Origin: Thalassotalea_H sp040779345
GTDB taxonomy: Bacteria > Pseudomonadota > Gammaproteobacteria > Enterobacterales > Alteromonadaceae
Direction of reading: 5' to 3'
DNA: 64,000 nucleotides
Assembly: GCA_040779345.1 (NCBI GenBank)
Contig: JBFONU010000006.1
Location: 184,118 to 248,117 of the forward strand
The notes beneath the pieces are model-generated. The model had not been told where the DNA came from and searched no databases. It saw only the letters and a program-made list of their open reading frames with translations. Made by a program: the position numbers and the translations under genes. Below, one piece after another: positions 18,537-27,844 of this stretch (its first letter is position 1; each line of letters opens with the position of its first letter).

Positions 18537-18581
18537 ATAATCACTATAAGAAAGTTAATGTGTTTTACTTTCTAGTGATAA

Positions 18582-19178
18582 TTACTGCCAATTAGGCATG
18601 TTTGCCTCATAGTTTTTGATCGTATCAATTTTCTTTAATGTCCAGCCAACACTATCAATACCTTGCTCTAGGCAGTATTGATGAAACTTATCTAAAGAAA
18701 AATTATAGGTTTTATTGGCACCGCTAATTTTATTCTGAGCTAAATCAATCGTTAAATTCAACTTGCCATTTTCACTTTCGATAAATAATTCATTAATTTC
18801 ATCTTCGGTAAGTTTAATTGGCAGTAAGCCAATATTGATACAATTACCATAAAAAATGTCAGCAAAACTAGGCGCAATAATTACTTTGAATCCGTATTCT
18901 TCTAGCGCCCAAGGAGCGTGCTCGCGGCTTGAGCCGCAGCCAAAATTCTCACGAGTGAGTAATATACTTGCTGCTTTATACTGGGGTGCATTTAGAATAA
19001 AGTCAGGATTAGACTCGTTGCCAGAAGCATCAAGGTAACGCCAATCATGAAACAAATGTTTGCCAAAACCTACTCGTTCAGTTTTTTGTAAAAACTGCTT
19101 TGGAATGATCTGATCAGTATCAACATTCGAAGCATCTAAAGGAACGACTAACCCTGTATGCGTTGTAAATTTTTCCAT
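18582..19178 (-). CDS. leuD: 3-isopropylmalate dehydratase small subunit
   Basis: 198 aa, the normal length. With LeuC it forms the [4Fe-4S] isomerase converting 2-isopropylmalate to 3-isopropylmalate. Family signatures seen are GLVVPLDASNVDTDQIIPKQFL at the N-terminus, ILLTRENFGCGSSREHAPWAL in the swivel domain and FYGNCINIGLLPI. It is the last gene of leuABCD, 12 bp after leuC. Confidence 0.97.
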   Translation of the reverse strand: MEKFTTHTGLVVPLDASNVDTDQIIPKQFLQKTERVGFGKHLFHDWRYLDASGNESNPDFILNAPQYKAASILLTRENFGCGSSREHAPWALEEYGFKVIIAPSFADIFYGNCINIGLLPIKLTEDEINELFIESENGKLNLTIDLAQNKISGANKTYNFSLDKFHQYCLEQGIDSVGWTLKKIDTIKNYEANMPNWQ

Positions 19179-19190
19179 TGTTTTTGCTCC

Positions 19191-20612
19191 TTAAGCATTT
19201 AAATCAACAAAGTGACCAGCAATGGCTGATGCGGCGGCAAGTTCAGGACTAACCAAGTGCGTACGACTGCCACGACCTTGTCGTCCTTCAAAGTTACGGT
19301 TGCTGGTTGATGCACAGCGATCGCCTTCTTTAAGCACATCGTCATTCATTCCTAAGCACATTGAACACCCAGGTAAGCGCCACTCAAAGCCAGCATCAAT
19401 AAATATTTTTGACAGGCCTTCAGCTTCAGCTTGTTCTTTCACGCGATAAGAGCCGGGAACGACAATCGCATCGACATTTTTTGAGACTTTCTCACCATTG
19501 GCGGTAAAGCGCTGCACAGTGTTCGCAGCAGCACGTAAATCTTCAATACGAGAGTTCGTACAAGAGCCAATGAACACTTTATTAATTGCGATATCCGTGA
19601 TTTTCGTGCCTGCTTTTAATCCCATATATGTTAATGCAGCTGCACATGAGTCTTTTTCTACTGCATCGCTAAAGTCATCCGGTGAAGGTACAACACCACA
19701 AACTTCTGTCACTTGACCTGGTGTTGTTCCCCAAGTGATTTGGGCTTTAATATCTTCTGCTTTTAAGGTTAATACCGTATCAAATATTGCCCCTTCGTCC
19801 GTTTTTAAAGCCGACCAATCACTAACTGCTTGTTGCCATACATCACCTTTTGGTGCGTATTCTTTACCTTCAAGGTAATCAAAAGTCGTTTGGTCTGGCG
19901 CAATTAAGCCTGCTTTTGCACCAAATTCAATACTCATGTTACACACGGTCATACGCTCTTCCATGGTAAGAGCTTCAATGGCACTGCCACAATATTCAAC
20001 TACATAGCCTGTTGCGCCCGCACTACCTGTTTTTCCTATGATGGCGAGAATAATATCTTTGGCGCTGATCCCTTCTCCTACTTTGCCATTTACTTCAATT
20101 TTCATGGTTTTTGCTTTAGTTTGACGTAACGTTTGTGTGGCAAAAACATGTTCAACTTCAGAGGTGCCAATACCAAAGGCTAATGCGCCAAAAGCGCCAT
20201 GAGTTGCAGTATGAGAATCACCACAAACAATGATAGTGCCAGGTAAGGTTAACCCAAGCTCAGGCCCCATCACATGAACAATACCTTGGTTTTTATGTCC
20301 CATGCCAAATAATTTGATACCAAACTCTTTACAGTTCTTTTCTAAGGTGCGTAATTGATTGGCTGCACCTTCACCTGCGGCATCTATTTCAATTGAGCGA
20401 GTTGAAATATTGTGATCCATTGTCGCAATAGTGCGCTCAGGGTGGCGAACAGGTCGGTTATGAAATTTCAAATTGGCAAATGCTTGTGGTGAAGTGACTT
20501 CGTGGATCAAATGACGATCAACGTAAAGCAAAGGGGTTTCTCCTGCTTTTTCTTCAACTAAATGTTGCTGCCATAATTTTTCATACATGGTTTGCGCTGA
20601 CGTTGCTGTCAT
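19191..20612 (-). CDS. leuC: 3-isopropylmalate dehydratase large subunit
   Basis: About 473 aa from the ATG at 20612, chosen because AGGAG lies 9 nt upstream and the leuB stop is 2 bp away; the longer frame overlaps leuB. Aconitase-type signatures are present: YVDRHLIHEVTSPQAF, VCGDSHTATHGAFGALAFGIG with the first cluster Cys region, FIGSCTNSRIEDLR and PGCSMCLGMN carrying the paired cluster cysteines. It acts with LeuD in leucine synthesis. Translation is probably coupled to leuB. Confidence 0.97.
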   Translation of the reverse strand: MTATSAQTMYEKLWQQHLVEEKAGETPLLYVDRHLIHEVTSPQAFANLKFHNRPVRHPERTIATMDHNISTRSIEIDAAGEGAANQLRTLEKNCKEFGIKLFGMGHKNQGIVHVMGPELGLTLPGTIIVCGDSHTATHGAFGALAFGIGTSEVEHVFATQTLRQTKAKTMKIEVNGKVGEGISAKDIILAIIGKTGSAGATGYVVEYCGSAIEALTMEERMTVCNMSIEFGAKAGLIAPDQTTFDYLEGKEYAPKGDVWQQAVSDWSALKTDEGAIFDTVLTLKAEDIKAQITWGTTPGQVTEVCGVVPSPDDFSDAVEKDSCAAALTYMGLKAGTKITDIAINKVFIGSCTNSRIEDLRAAANTVQRFTANGEKVSKNVDAIVVPGSYRVKEQAEAEGLSKIFIDAGFEWRLPGCSMCLGMNDDVLKEGDRCASTSNRNFEGRQGRGSRTHLVSPELAAASAIAGHFVDLNA

Positions 20613-20614
20613 TA

Positions 20615-21718
20615 TTATACTCCTGTTACTAATGTCGTATTGATGTGCTGGCAAATATAATCGCCAACTTCACTGGTCGTTTTCGCCTGTTCTCTTTTAT
20701 CTGCGGGTAATAAATCAGCGGTTAAAATGCCGTGATCTAGCGCACTAGCAACCGCAGATTCAACAGCGTTTGCAGCCTCTCCTTGGTTTAAGCTGTAGCG
20801 TAGCATTAAGGCCGCAGATAATATTTGTGCAATAGGGTTGGCGATACCTTGACCAGCAATATCTGGGGCACTGCCACCTGCGGGCTCATACATACCAAAA
20901 CCTTGACTGTTTAAACTTGCCGAAGGTAATAATCCCATTGAGCCTGTGATCATCGCGCAAATGTCAGATAAAATATCACCAAACAGGTTAGGACATAACA
21001 TCACGTCAAACTGGTTAGGATCACGCACTAGTTGCATTGCTGCGTTATCGACATATAAATGTTCAAGTTCAACCTCAGGGTAATCAACGGCAACTTCTTC
21101 AACCACTTGACGCCATAATTGGCTAGTGGCTAATACATTGGCTTTGTCTACAGAGGTGACTTTATTATTACGTTTTTGTGCCGCTTGAAAGGCTAAATGA
21201 GCGATTCGTTTTACTTCTTTACGCGAATAAAACATCGAATCAAAACCGGTTTCTTCTTCTCCTTCACCTTTACGTCCTTTGGGCTCACCAAAATAGATGT
21301 CACCGGTTAATTCTCGTATGACTAATACATCAAAACCTTGCTCTGATATATCGCTACGAAGTGTTGATAAGCTAGATAAAGCTGCGTTCAACGTTGCAGG
21401 GCGCATATTACAGAATAAATCGAAATGACCACGTAAACCCAATAGAGCACATCGCTCTGGTTGCTCCGTTGGGGGTAAATTTGACCATTTTGGACCGCCT
21501 ACCGAGCCAAATAATATTGCATCCGCTGCTTCACAGCCTTGCATCGTTTCTTTTGGCAGGGCATTACCGTGAATGTCGATAGCGGCGCCACCAACATCAT
21601 AGTCTTTGGTGTTTATCTCTAATTTAAATTTATCAGCCACTGTAGCTAAAACTTTTTTAGCTTCAACCATGACTTCAGGGCCAATACCGTCACCGGCCAA
21701 AATTGCTATGTTTGACAT
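20615..21718 (-). CDS. leuB: 3-isopropylmalate dehydrogenase
   Basis: 367 aa. It oxidatively decarboxylates 3-isopropylmalate with NAD+. The isocitrate/isopropylmalate dehydrogenase fold is evident: IAILAGDGIGPEVM, the VIRELTGDIYFGEPKGR substrate loop, VDKANVLATSQLWR, and NLFGDILSDICAMITGSMGLLPSASL followed by the NAD-binding EPAGGSAPDIAGQGIANPIA. It is the second gene of the operon; its stop lies 2 bp before leuC. Confidence 0.97.
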   Translation of the reverse strand: MSNIAILAGDGIGPEVMVEAKKVLATVADKFKLEINTKDYDVGGAAIDIHGNALPKETMQGCEAADAILFGSVGGPKWSNLPPTEQPERCALLGLRGHFDLFCNMRPATLNAALSSLSTLRSDISEQGFDVLVIRELTGDIYFGEPKGRKGEGEEETGFDSMFYSRKEVKRIAHLAFQAAQKRNNKVTSVDKANVLATSQLWRQVVEEVAVDYPEVELEHLYVDNAAMQLVRDPNQFDVMLCPNLFGDILSDICAMITGSMGLLPSASLNSQGFGMYEPAGGSAPDIAGQGIANPIAQILSAALMLRYSLNQGEAANAVESAVASALDHGILTADLLPADKREQAKTTSEVGDYICQHINTTLVTGV

Positions 21719-21773
21719 GTTTTCTATAACCTTCTAATTTTTTAAATTATTTAATTGAGTGCAGTAAGTGGTT

Positions 21774-23336
21774 TTATACTTGTCTCGTTTGCACTTTTTT
21801 ATTGTCTTGTTTAATTGCTGCGATAGTTTGCGCACGATGAATGCTGTTAAGCGTGTGTATTAACGCTTGGCCTGAAGCTTCAATTACATCGGTTGCTAAG
21901 CCATAGCCATGGAATTTCCTTCCTTGCCATTCCACCACTAAGTCGGCTTTACCCAATCCGTCTTCACCTTCACCTTTATTAGAAATTTTATAATCAGCAA
22001 CTTCAAAATCAATATCGACCGCTTTCTTAATGGCGCGGTATAAAGAATCAACGGGGCCATTACCTGTTTCTGAAACGATATAACTATTTTCCCCCGCAAG
22101 TAACTTAATGCTAGAGGTCGCAAACTCACCGCCGCCACATTGCACGTTTGACGTGGCTAAATGATAAAAATCTTTTTCATCTTTTTGTTGGATATTAAAA
22201 TGTAACGCTTCTAAATCATCATCAAAAACTTGGCCTTTTTTGTCGGCTAATTCCAAGAAGTCTGCGTATAAGTCTTCTAAGTTAAATTCACTTTCTTGAT
22301 AACCTAAGCTTTCCATCCGGTGTTTAATCACATGGCGGCCACTGCGAGAAGTTAAATTTAATTTTGTTTTTGCAATGCCGACACTTTCAGGGGTCATTAT
22401 TTCGTAGGTATTACTCGCTTTTAACATACCGTCTTGGTGGATACCTGATGAGTGGCTAAAGGCATTACCGCCGACAATGGCTTTATTTAATTGCACAGGC
22501 ATATTACATAATTCACTGACCAGCTTTGAAGTACGTGCTATTTCTTGATGATTGATATTGGTTTGTACACCTAAGAATTCATGACGAGTTTTCATGATCA
22601 TCGCGACTTCTTCTAATGAACAATTACCTGCGCGTTCACCTATACCATTAATCGTACATTCAATTTGTCGAGCACCTGCTTGCACCGCTGACATTGAGTT
22701 AGCAACAGCTAAACCTAAATCGTTATGACAGTGCACCGAAATTATTGCTTGGTCAATGTTAGGGACTCGGTTAAACAAGTTGGTGATAATGCCGCCAAAT
22801 TCATTGGGTAATGTGTAGCCTACGGTGTCAGGAATATTGACAGTGGTTGCCCCCGCTTTTATGGCGTTTTCAACCATACGACATAAGTTATCAATAGGTG
22901 TTCGGCCAGCATCTTCACAAGAAAACTCAACATCGTCAGTAAATTTACGGGCAAATTTAACGGCGTGAACCGCCATTGCTTCAACGTCGGCAAAGTCTTT
23001 TTTTAACTTTTGCTGAACATGTACGTCAGAGGTAGAAATAAAGGTATGAATACGAAACTGGTCAGCGACCTTCAATGCATCAGCGCAAGCTTGAATATCA
23101 CCCTCAACGGCACGGGCTAAAGCACAAACCCGCGAATTTTTAATTGTTTGAGCAATGCGCTGTACTGATTCAAAATCACCAGGTGAAGAAACTGGAAAAC
23201 CGACCTCCATCACATCAACGCCTAAACGTTCAATGGCCAATGCAATTTGCAGCTTTTCATGCACTGAAAGACTAGCATTTAATGCCTGTTCGCCATCGCG
23301 TAACGTGGTGTCGAATATAATGACTTGATTATCCAT
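21774..23336 (-). CDS. leuA: 2-isopropylmalate synthase
   Basis: 520 aa. It condenses acetyl-CoA and 2-oxoisovalerate, the committed and leucine-inhibited step. The TIM barrel begins IIFDTTLRDGEQALNA, with VHCHNDLGLAVANSMSAVQAGARQIECTINGIGERAGNCSLEE (metal-binding His and Cys) and GIHQDGMLK. The C-terminal ~130 residues are the regulatory LeuA domain. AGGAAGGA precedes the start. It lies directly behind the leuL leader and attenuator. Confidence 0.97.
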   Translation of the reverse strand: MDNQVIIFDTTLRDGEQALNASLSVHEKLQIALAIERLGVDVMEVGFPVSSPGDFESVQRIAQTIKNSRVCALARAVEGDIQACADALKVADQFRIHTFISTSDVHVQQKLKKDFADVEAMAVHAVKFARKFTDDVEFSCEDAGRTPIDNLCRMVENAIKAGATTVNIPDTVGYTLPNEFGGIITNLFNRVPNIDQAIISVHCHNDLGLAVANSMSAVQAGARQIECTINGIGERAGNCSLEEVAMIMKTRHEFLGVQTNINHQEIARTSKLVSELCNMPVQLNKAIVGGNAFSHSSGIHQDGMLKASNTYEIMTPESVGIAKTKLNLTSRSGRHVIKHRMESLGYQESEFNLEDLYADFLELADKKGQVFDDDLEALHFNIQQKDEKDFYHLATSNVQCGGGEFATSSIKLLAGENSYIVSETGNGPVDSLYRAIKKAVDIDFEVADYKISNKGEGEDGLGKADLVVEWQGRKFHGYGLATDVIEASGQALIHTLNSIHRAQTIAAIKQDNKKVQTRQV

Positions 23337-23399
23337 AGTTCCTTCCTTTAATAATATTTACTGCTAATTTATGCCAAAAGTATTAAAAACTACGGGCAT

Positions 23400-23427
23400 A
23401 AAAAAACCCGCGAAAATTGGCGCGGGT
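23400..23427 (-). terminator. leu operon attenuator terminator
   Basis: Read on the minus strand: ACCCGCG, an 8-nt loop, CGCGGGT, then a T7 run. It lies 36 bp after the leuL stop and about 65 bp before leuA. The position, strong GC stem and U-run fit the terminator of a transcription-attenuation leader. Confidence 0.88.
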
Positions 23428-23463
23428 CTTAGTTGTTTCTATTTAATTTATTTCAATAAAAAA

Positions 23464-23526
23464 CTATCCGCGTATAAGAAATACGAGGAGGAGGTTTAAT
23501 CGAGTAATGTAAATTAAATGAGACAT
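23464..23526 (-). CDS. leuL: leu operon leader peptide
   Basis: A 20-codon ORF, MSHLIYITRLNLLLVFLIRG, ends in TAG 36 bp before the attenuator stem. It has three consecutive CTC leucine codons and six leucines in all. It matches the E. coli LeuL plan, which also opens MSH, has a Leu run in the middle and carries an IVRG/LIRG end. Ribosome stalling at the Leu codons when charged tRNA-Leu is scarce should favour an antiterminator fold and leuABCD expression (established mechanism; application here inferred). Confidence 0.9.
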   Translation of the reverse strand: MSHLIYITRLNLLLVFLIRG

Positions 23527-23587
23527 ATTTGGGTTAACTTTTCTTTAATGTGTTTTAAAAACTATTGCAATAAGAGTTAGTGCTCTA

Positions 23588-23617
23588 TTAATAGCGTACT
23601 TACTGAAATATTGTCAA
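23588..23617 (-). promoter_or_regulatory. Sigma-70 promoter of leuLABCD
   Basis: On the minus strand a perfect -35 TTGACA (23617-23612) is followed by 18 bp and TATTAA (23593-23588). The predicted start is about 55 bp upstream of leuL. The remaining DNA to 23844 shows nothing further. Confidence 0.7.
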
Positions 23618-23844
23618 TAAAAATCGCTTTTTCACTTATATATTTTAGTTATATGGTAATTAACTTGCTCGATTATTAGATTGTTCATCTAGCCAAGTTA
23701 TTTTTTATTGTGTAAGAACGTCAAACAAAATGAATAAATGCAATGAAGGATAAATACCATCAAATTAAGTTTATTAAATAACTACTGATAAATCGATCTT
23801 TGGAAATTTCACTGCTGGCTTACCTAAATGTATAAAAGACAGTA

Positions 23845-25371
23845 TTAAAGGTTATATTCTATTTTCGCAAATATATTAATTTCGGTGTTGTCTTTAATAG
23901 CATTATCAAATGTAGATAAACTGGCATCGCTACCTAAGGTCAGTCGCCAGTTACGGTAACTGTGTTGAACTTTCCCTGAAAGCATCGTCATATTTTCAGC
24001 AATTGGAGTTAAGGTATTTCCAATGAGTTTGTTATTAGGCGCTTTATCGTGATTATCTTTATTTAACTGTAACCAGCGTAATTTAAATTCAAATTGCATA
24101 TTACTATTTGATTGTGAAATTAGCCCCAATACAACTGATGTAGCATCGTTTTCATAAAGGTTGCCTACTACACGGTTTCGATACCTCATTCCCGTTTTAT
24201 AAATATGATGTTCATAATAACAATCACCAATTTTACTTGTGCCATCGCCATTATGACCATCTTTACACAAAGCAACCGTATCGGTTCCTTCAAGAAAAAT
24301 TTTCCAATTTAGGCTGAAAAGCTTAAGTTGAGACTCTAATGAGACTTGATAGCGTTCTTCACCTAAAATACTTAAACCTCCTTTTCTATCTCCATCTTCT
24401 GCAAAAGTTGTGAATGAAATAGCAAGCGGGTGTGAAAATAAGCTTGTTGACCAACGGATATCATAACCAGCAAGTTGATTCCCCGGTTCTTTTCCTGCGA
24501 CACACTCCTCAATTGAAGGGCCATTTCCACCGCAATTATCAAGTCCTTTAAGTACATTTAAAAAGGTATCAAAGTCACTTGGTCTATTTTCACCAGCCCA
24601 TTGCGCAAGCCTTGTTATTCCTATCTCCCAGTTATTAGCTGGCTTAAAGTTCAAGCGAAATCCCCAGAGCTGGGTGTCTTTGATAACGCGTTCATCATCC
24701 ATCACACCCATAAATGATGTTACAGTCCAAGGGATTTCGATATCAGAAAAAGGAATGGTTAAAGGAATGGCTGATTTTCTTGATATTGATAATGCAGGGA
24801 TTGGTCTAGCGTTATTGGTTAAGCTTAAACTTGTATCCCAACTAGGCCCCCACCAACGATCTTGCATGCCTGCTGACACTACCCAATTGCCCAAAAAAAA
24901 TGCAGCATAGCTGCCATCAAACTGAATGTGCTCATCAGATGAGGCGGAAGTTGAATAATTAGCTGATATTTTACCCGCTACTTGATTTGATATGAAAGTT
25001 GTTGAAATTTTTAGATTATTATTAGCCCGATAATCTTCGCCAAAGCTGGTAAATCTCTTTGTTGCTGTCGCCGTATTAATCTCAATTGTTCTTTGTGAAC
25101 GTTTAGCTAACTTTAATTGATGCTTTACATAACGCAATGATTCTTTGGTACTTTCATCAAGTTGAAAGTGAGAAACATTATTAATATCGCTTGCAATATC
25201 TTGCCACATTAATGGAAAGGTTGTGACCGGAGCTTTAATTATACCTTTATCAGCTAAATATTGGATATTGGCTCTGAGAAATATATTACTGGTATCAACC
25301 CATGGCTCTGCATAAAGTTTAATAGGGCTTAGTAAAAATAGTATAAAGAGAGCATGTGAAAGAAGTTTCAT
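23845..25371 (-). CDS. Wzi-family capsule assembly outer-membrane protein
   Basis: 508 aa with a signal peptide ending ...SPIKLYA-EPW. The N-terminal mature region (WVDTSNIFLRANIQYLADKGIIKAPVTTFPLMW) is the helical Wzi lead-in. The rest is a predicted beta barrel with the hallmark GMQDRWWGPSWDTSL and GITRLAQWAGENRPSDF. Wzi proteins help anchor or organise surface polysaccharide. The last residues end in a barrel-like YNL. It follows the TagD-like and TagF-like genes on the same strand (44 bp gap), suggesting one surface-polymer unit. Confidence 0.88.
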   Translation of the reverse strand: MKLLSHALFILFLLSPIKLYAEPWVDTSNIFLRANIQYLADKGIIKAPVTTFPLMWQDIASDINNVSHFQLDESTKESLRYVKHQLKLAKRSQRTIEINTATATKRFTSFGEDYRANNNLKISTTFISNQVAGKISANYSTSASSDEHIQFDGSYAAFFLGNWVVSAGMQDRWWGPSWDTSLSLTNNARPIPALSISRKSAIPLTIPFSDIEIPWTVTSFMGVMDDERVIKDTQLWGFRLNFKPANNWEIGITRLAQWAGENRPSDFDTFLNVLKGLDNCGGNGPSIEECVAGKEPGNQLAGYDIRWSTSLFSHPLAISFTTFAEDGDRKGGLSILGEERYQVSLESQLKLFSLNWKIFLEGTDTVALCKDGHNGDGTSKIGDCYYEHHIYKTGMRYRNRVVGNLYENDATSVVLGLISQSNSNMQFEFKLRWLQLNKDNHDKAPNNKLIGNTLTPIAENMTMLSGKVQHSYRNWRLTLGSDASLSTFDNAIKDNTEINIFAKIEYNL

Positions 25372-25415
25372 AAAGGCATTTATATAAAGTGGTACATTAT
25401 TTTTTAGGGTGATAA

Positions 25416-25829
25416 TTAAATTTTATCTAAAACTTCTCTTAACTTTGTGCTAGAAGTGTGTGACGTGTAGGGAAAGTAAAGAATTTCAACACCGAACTCA
25501 GCAAATTCTTTTTCAATTTGAATCCACTTTTCAGTGCCTTTCCAGTCATCACCAACAAACATACGGTCAAACTTAAGGTTATTCCATGCCTCTGTTTTAT
25601 CATAATTGACCTGTGGAACAACTTCATCGACAAATTTTATTGCCTCGACAATTTCCATTCTTTCGCTAAACGGAATGATGGGCTGCTTTTTTTTGGCTGA
25701 CATCGATAGCTCGTCACTGGTTACCCCAACAATTAAATAATCGCATTCTAATTTTGCACGTTTAAGTACATTTAAGTGACCTATATGAAATAGATCAAAA
25801 ACGCCTGTGGTGTAGCCAATTTTTTTCAT
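25416..25829 (-). CDS. Glycerol-3-phosphate cytidylyltransferase-like (TagD family)
   Basis: 137 aa, the normal size. The nucleotidyltransferase signature GYTTGVFDLFHIGHLNVLKRAK contains the HxGH motif, and YTSHTSSTKLRE carries the second nucleotide-binding site (ISSTxLR type). FVGDDWKGTEKW is typical of TagD/GCT enzymes, which make CDP-glycerol from CTP and glycerol-3-phosphate. The adjacent CDP-glycerol glycerophosphotransferase homologue supports this substrate over ethanolamine or sugar phosphates. Confidence 0.88.
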   Translation of the reverse strand: MKKIGYTTGVFDLFHIGHLNVLKRAKLECDYLIVGVTSDELSMSAKKKQPIIPFSERMEIVEAIKFVDEVVPQVNYDKTEAWNNLKFDRMFVGDDWKGTEKWIQIEKEFAEFGVEILYFPYTSHTSSTKLREVLDKI

Positions 25830-25909
25830 AAATAAGTTTTTATCAAGGTAATTATTCGCATGGTATTCTACACAATGTTAATTAATTCTGATAGCTACAA
25901 ATAGTATAT

Positions 25910-26995
25910 TTATGATGACTTGGTTGTATGCTTATGTTCAGATAAATAATTGACAATACGTTCACTTGCTCGGCCATCAATTTGTCCTGCTAATTTTTTT
26001 GCATATTTTAATCGAACAGATTCTAATAGTTTGGGCTGGCTAACCTGTTCCTCAACTATGCGTTGTAAGTGATGGTATTTAGACGCATGAACCGCTATTT
26101 CACTATATTCACCATAATCTTGATCCATTCGCTTTTTAAATCGATAAGAAAATATGCCACGGTAACTCCAACGGAGCTTTAAAAAGTCACACCAAATAAC
26201 GGGTTTATTGAGTGCGGCAAATTCAAATAAAGCAGAGGATGCATCACTAATTAACACATCAGCAGTTGCTAAAAATGGCACAAGTGAATAATCATCTATT
26301 TGGGCTAAATAGACATTGCTATATTGCGCCCAACGTTGAAGTAATTCTCGTTGTTTTTTATATTTCTCTTTACTGAGAGAGAAATAATGCGGCTTGATTA
26401 AAATATTATATTGCTGAAATTGCTCAGGCCAATTTTGTGGAAAACATTCAATGCTGCTTGGGTAAAATGTTGGCGCATAGAGTATTGTTTTTTTATTCGG
26501 TTCTAAACCTAGCGCTTTGAGATCAATGCCCATAGTTTCTTCGTTAATAATAGGGTCAAGCTTACAAAAACCCACATCAACAAAGTTATCATTCGGGTAC
26601 ATCTTTTTGAAACGTTCTGTACGATATTGACCTTCAACAAATCGCACAGAAGTGGCTTTATCTGACTTAGTGTAATAACTTGCTTTCGGGCCTATCCCGT
26701 GACCTAGTTGAACTGACTGACTTTCTCGATGAACCTGATCTAAAAAAGGAAATGCGTTGGCAAAAATAACCCAATCAGCTTTTTGTTTTATATAAAAGTC
26801 GGTTGCTTGTGACTCATTATCAACCCATATACAGTTGAGATTTTCTGCTTTAATAATGTTTTTAATAATCTCATCGTGGCTTCCACGATAAAAGACAAAA
26901 CAAGCTTTTCCGGCATTTTTTTTAAGTAACTGATGGTAAACGGGTAAGTATTGCGGAAGATAATAAAGATGGAGAACGTCGAAAATAAGATACAT
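25910..26995 (-). CDS. CDP-glycerol glycerophosphotransferase family protein (TagB/TagF-like)
   Basis: 361 aa. It has the GT-B-like fold of the Glyphos_transf family: an N-terminal half with GHGIGPKASYYTKSD (conserved His near the cleft) and a C-terminal half with ILIKPHYFSL and a DVLISDASSALFEFAALNKPVIW block. These motifs match TagB/TagF, which transfer glycerol phosphate from CDP-glycerol. No TagF N-terminal extension is present. With the TagD-like gene it would add or polymerise glycerol phosphate on a surface glycan (inference). The start lies about 80 bp after ygiM. Confidence 0.85.
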   Translation of the reverse strand: MYLIFDVLHLYYLPQYLPVYHQLLKKNAGKACFVFYRGSHDEIIKNIIKAENLNCIWVDNESQATDFYIKQKADWVIFANAFPFLDQVHRESQSVQLGHGIGPKASYYTKSDKATSVRFVEGQYRTERFKKMYPNDNFVDVGFCKLDPIINEETMGIDLKALGLEPNKKTILYAPTFYPSSIECFPQNWPEQFQQYNILIKPHYFSLSKEKYKKQRELLQRWAQYSNVYLAQIDDYSLVPFLATADVLISDASSALFEFAALNKPVIWCDFLKLRWSYRGIFSYRFKKRMDQDYGEYSEIAVHASKYHHLQRIVEEQVSQPKLLESVRLKYAKKLAGQIDGRASERIVNYLSEHKHTTKSS

Positions 26996-27011
26996 AGCTG
27001 AGTGGTTATTG

Positions 27012-27048
27012 TTTCATGGTAAAGTTAATGAATAACTTTACCATGAAA
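27012..27048 (-). terminator. Strong hairpin between ygiM and the glycerophosphotransferase gene
   Basis: A 16-bp perfect stem TTTCATGGTAAAGTTA / TAACTTTACCATGAAA with a 5-nt loop lies between the ygiM stop and the next start. There is no clear U-run, so it may act as an RNA stabiliser or factor-dependent terminator. Confidence 0.5.
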
Positions 27049-27076
27049 ATGATAGTGATGGGGAGTGGGTAATGGC

Positions 27077-27694
27077 TTATTTCCAACTTTCCATTGATGC
27101 TTTTTTTCGAACGGATAAACGAGGAATAACCAATCCTAAAAGTAAGCCAACAGCAAGCACAATAGCGCCATTAAAAAAGTATTCTTTTTTCAAATCTAGA
27201 TCTTGATTGGAGAGTTGAGACTCTGTTTTTGCTAAGGTTTGCTTAAGTGCTGATATTTCATTGGTAAGTTGACTATTTTTTTGGCTCAACTTAGCAAGAT
27301 CGTTATTGGCTTGTTCTAAGTCACTAACGATGGCTTGGTTACTATCTTCATGATTTGCAAGTTTACTATTTAGCTCGGCAATCGCTGATCTTAGCCCTGG
27401 GGTAGTGCTGACATATTTAGATTCAACCCAGGTTACTCTTTTTTTGAGATCAATGATTTGGGTATAGCCATTTTCAACTTCGCCAGTCATTTTTACATCA
27501 TCACCTGCATTTATACTGCCTAATATGCGGTAATTGTTACCAGGACCTGCATGCATATAAATAAATAAGTTATCTGATATATAGGCGGTGGTATAGTTTT
27601 CTTCCTCACCTGTTTGTGTATTATCTTCTTCTGCTTGAACGAGAAAACTTGAGATAAAGAAAAGACTCGCGAGCAAACATGTTATTATTTTCAT
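27077..27694 (-). CDS. ygiM: SH3 domain protein of the YgiM / TIGR04211 family
   Basis: 205 aa. A signal peptide (about 1-21), then a bacterial SH3 domain (about 30-100: YISDNLFIYMHAGPGNNYRILGS, then GYTQIIDLKKRVTWVESKYV). A long coiled coil follows (about 105-170) and a C-terminal membrane segment (GAIVLAVGLLLGLVIPRL) with a basic tail. The architecture equals E. coli YgiM. It is divergent from ygiF, the same pair found next to cca and glnE in enterobacteria. Its role in envelope maintenance is not settled. Confidence 0.88.
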   Translation of the reverse strand: MKIITCLLASLFFISSFLVQAEEDNTQTGEEENYTTAYISDNLFIYMHAGPGNNYRILGSINAGDDVKMTGEVENGYTQIIDLKKRVTWVESKYVSTTPGLRSAIAELNSKLANHEDSNQAIVSDLEQANNDLAKLSQKNSQLTNEISALKQTLAKTESQLSNQDLDLKKEYFFNGAIVLAVGLLLGLVIPRLSVRKKASMESWK

Positions 27695-27844
27695 TTAGTT
27701 ACCAAAAAAGGTCTGTATTCTGGATGAAAATATTAGGACTTTGTCGCCATGATAGCAAGCGAAAAATATTGCTTCATTTAAACAGCTTTTGTAAGGTTAA
27801 ACTATTCAAGCATATTTATGTGAATAATGACGGTTAAGGTAGGT

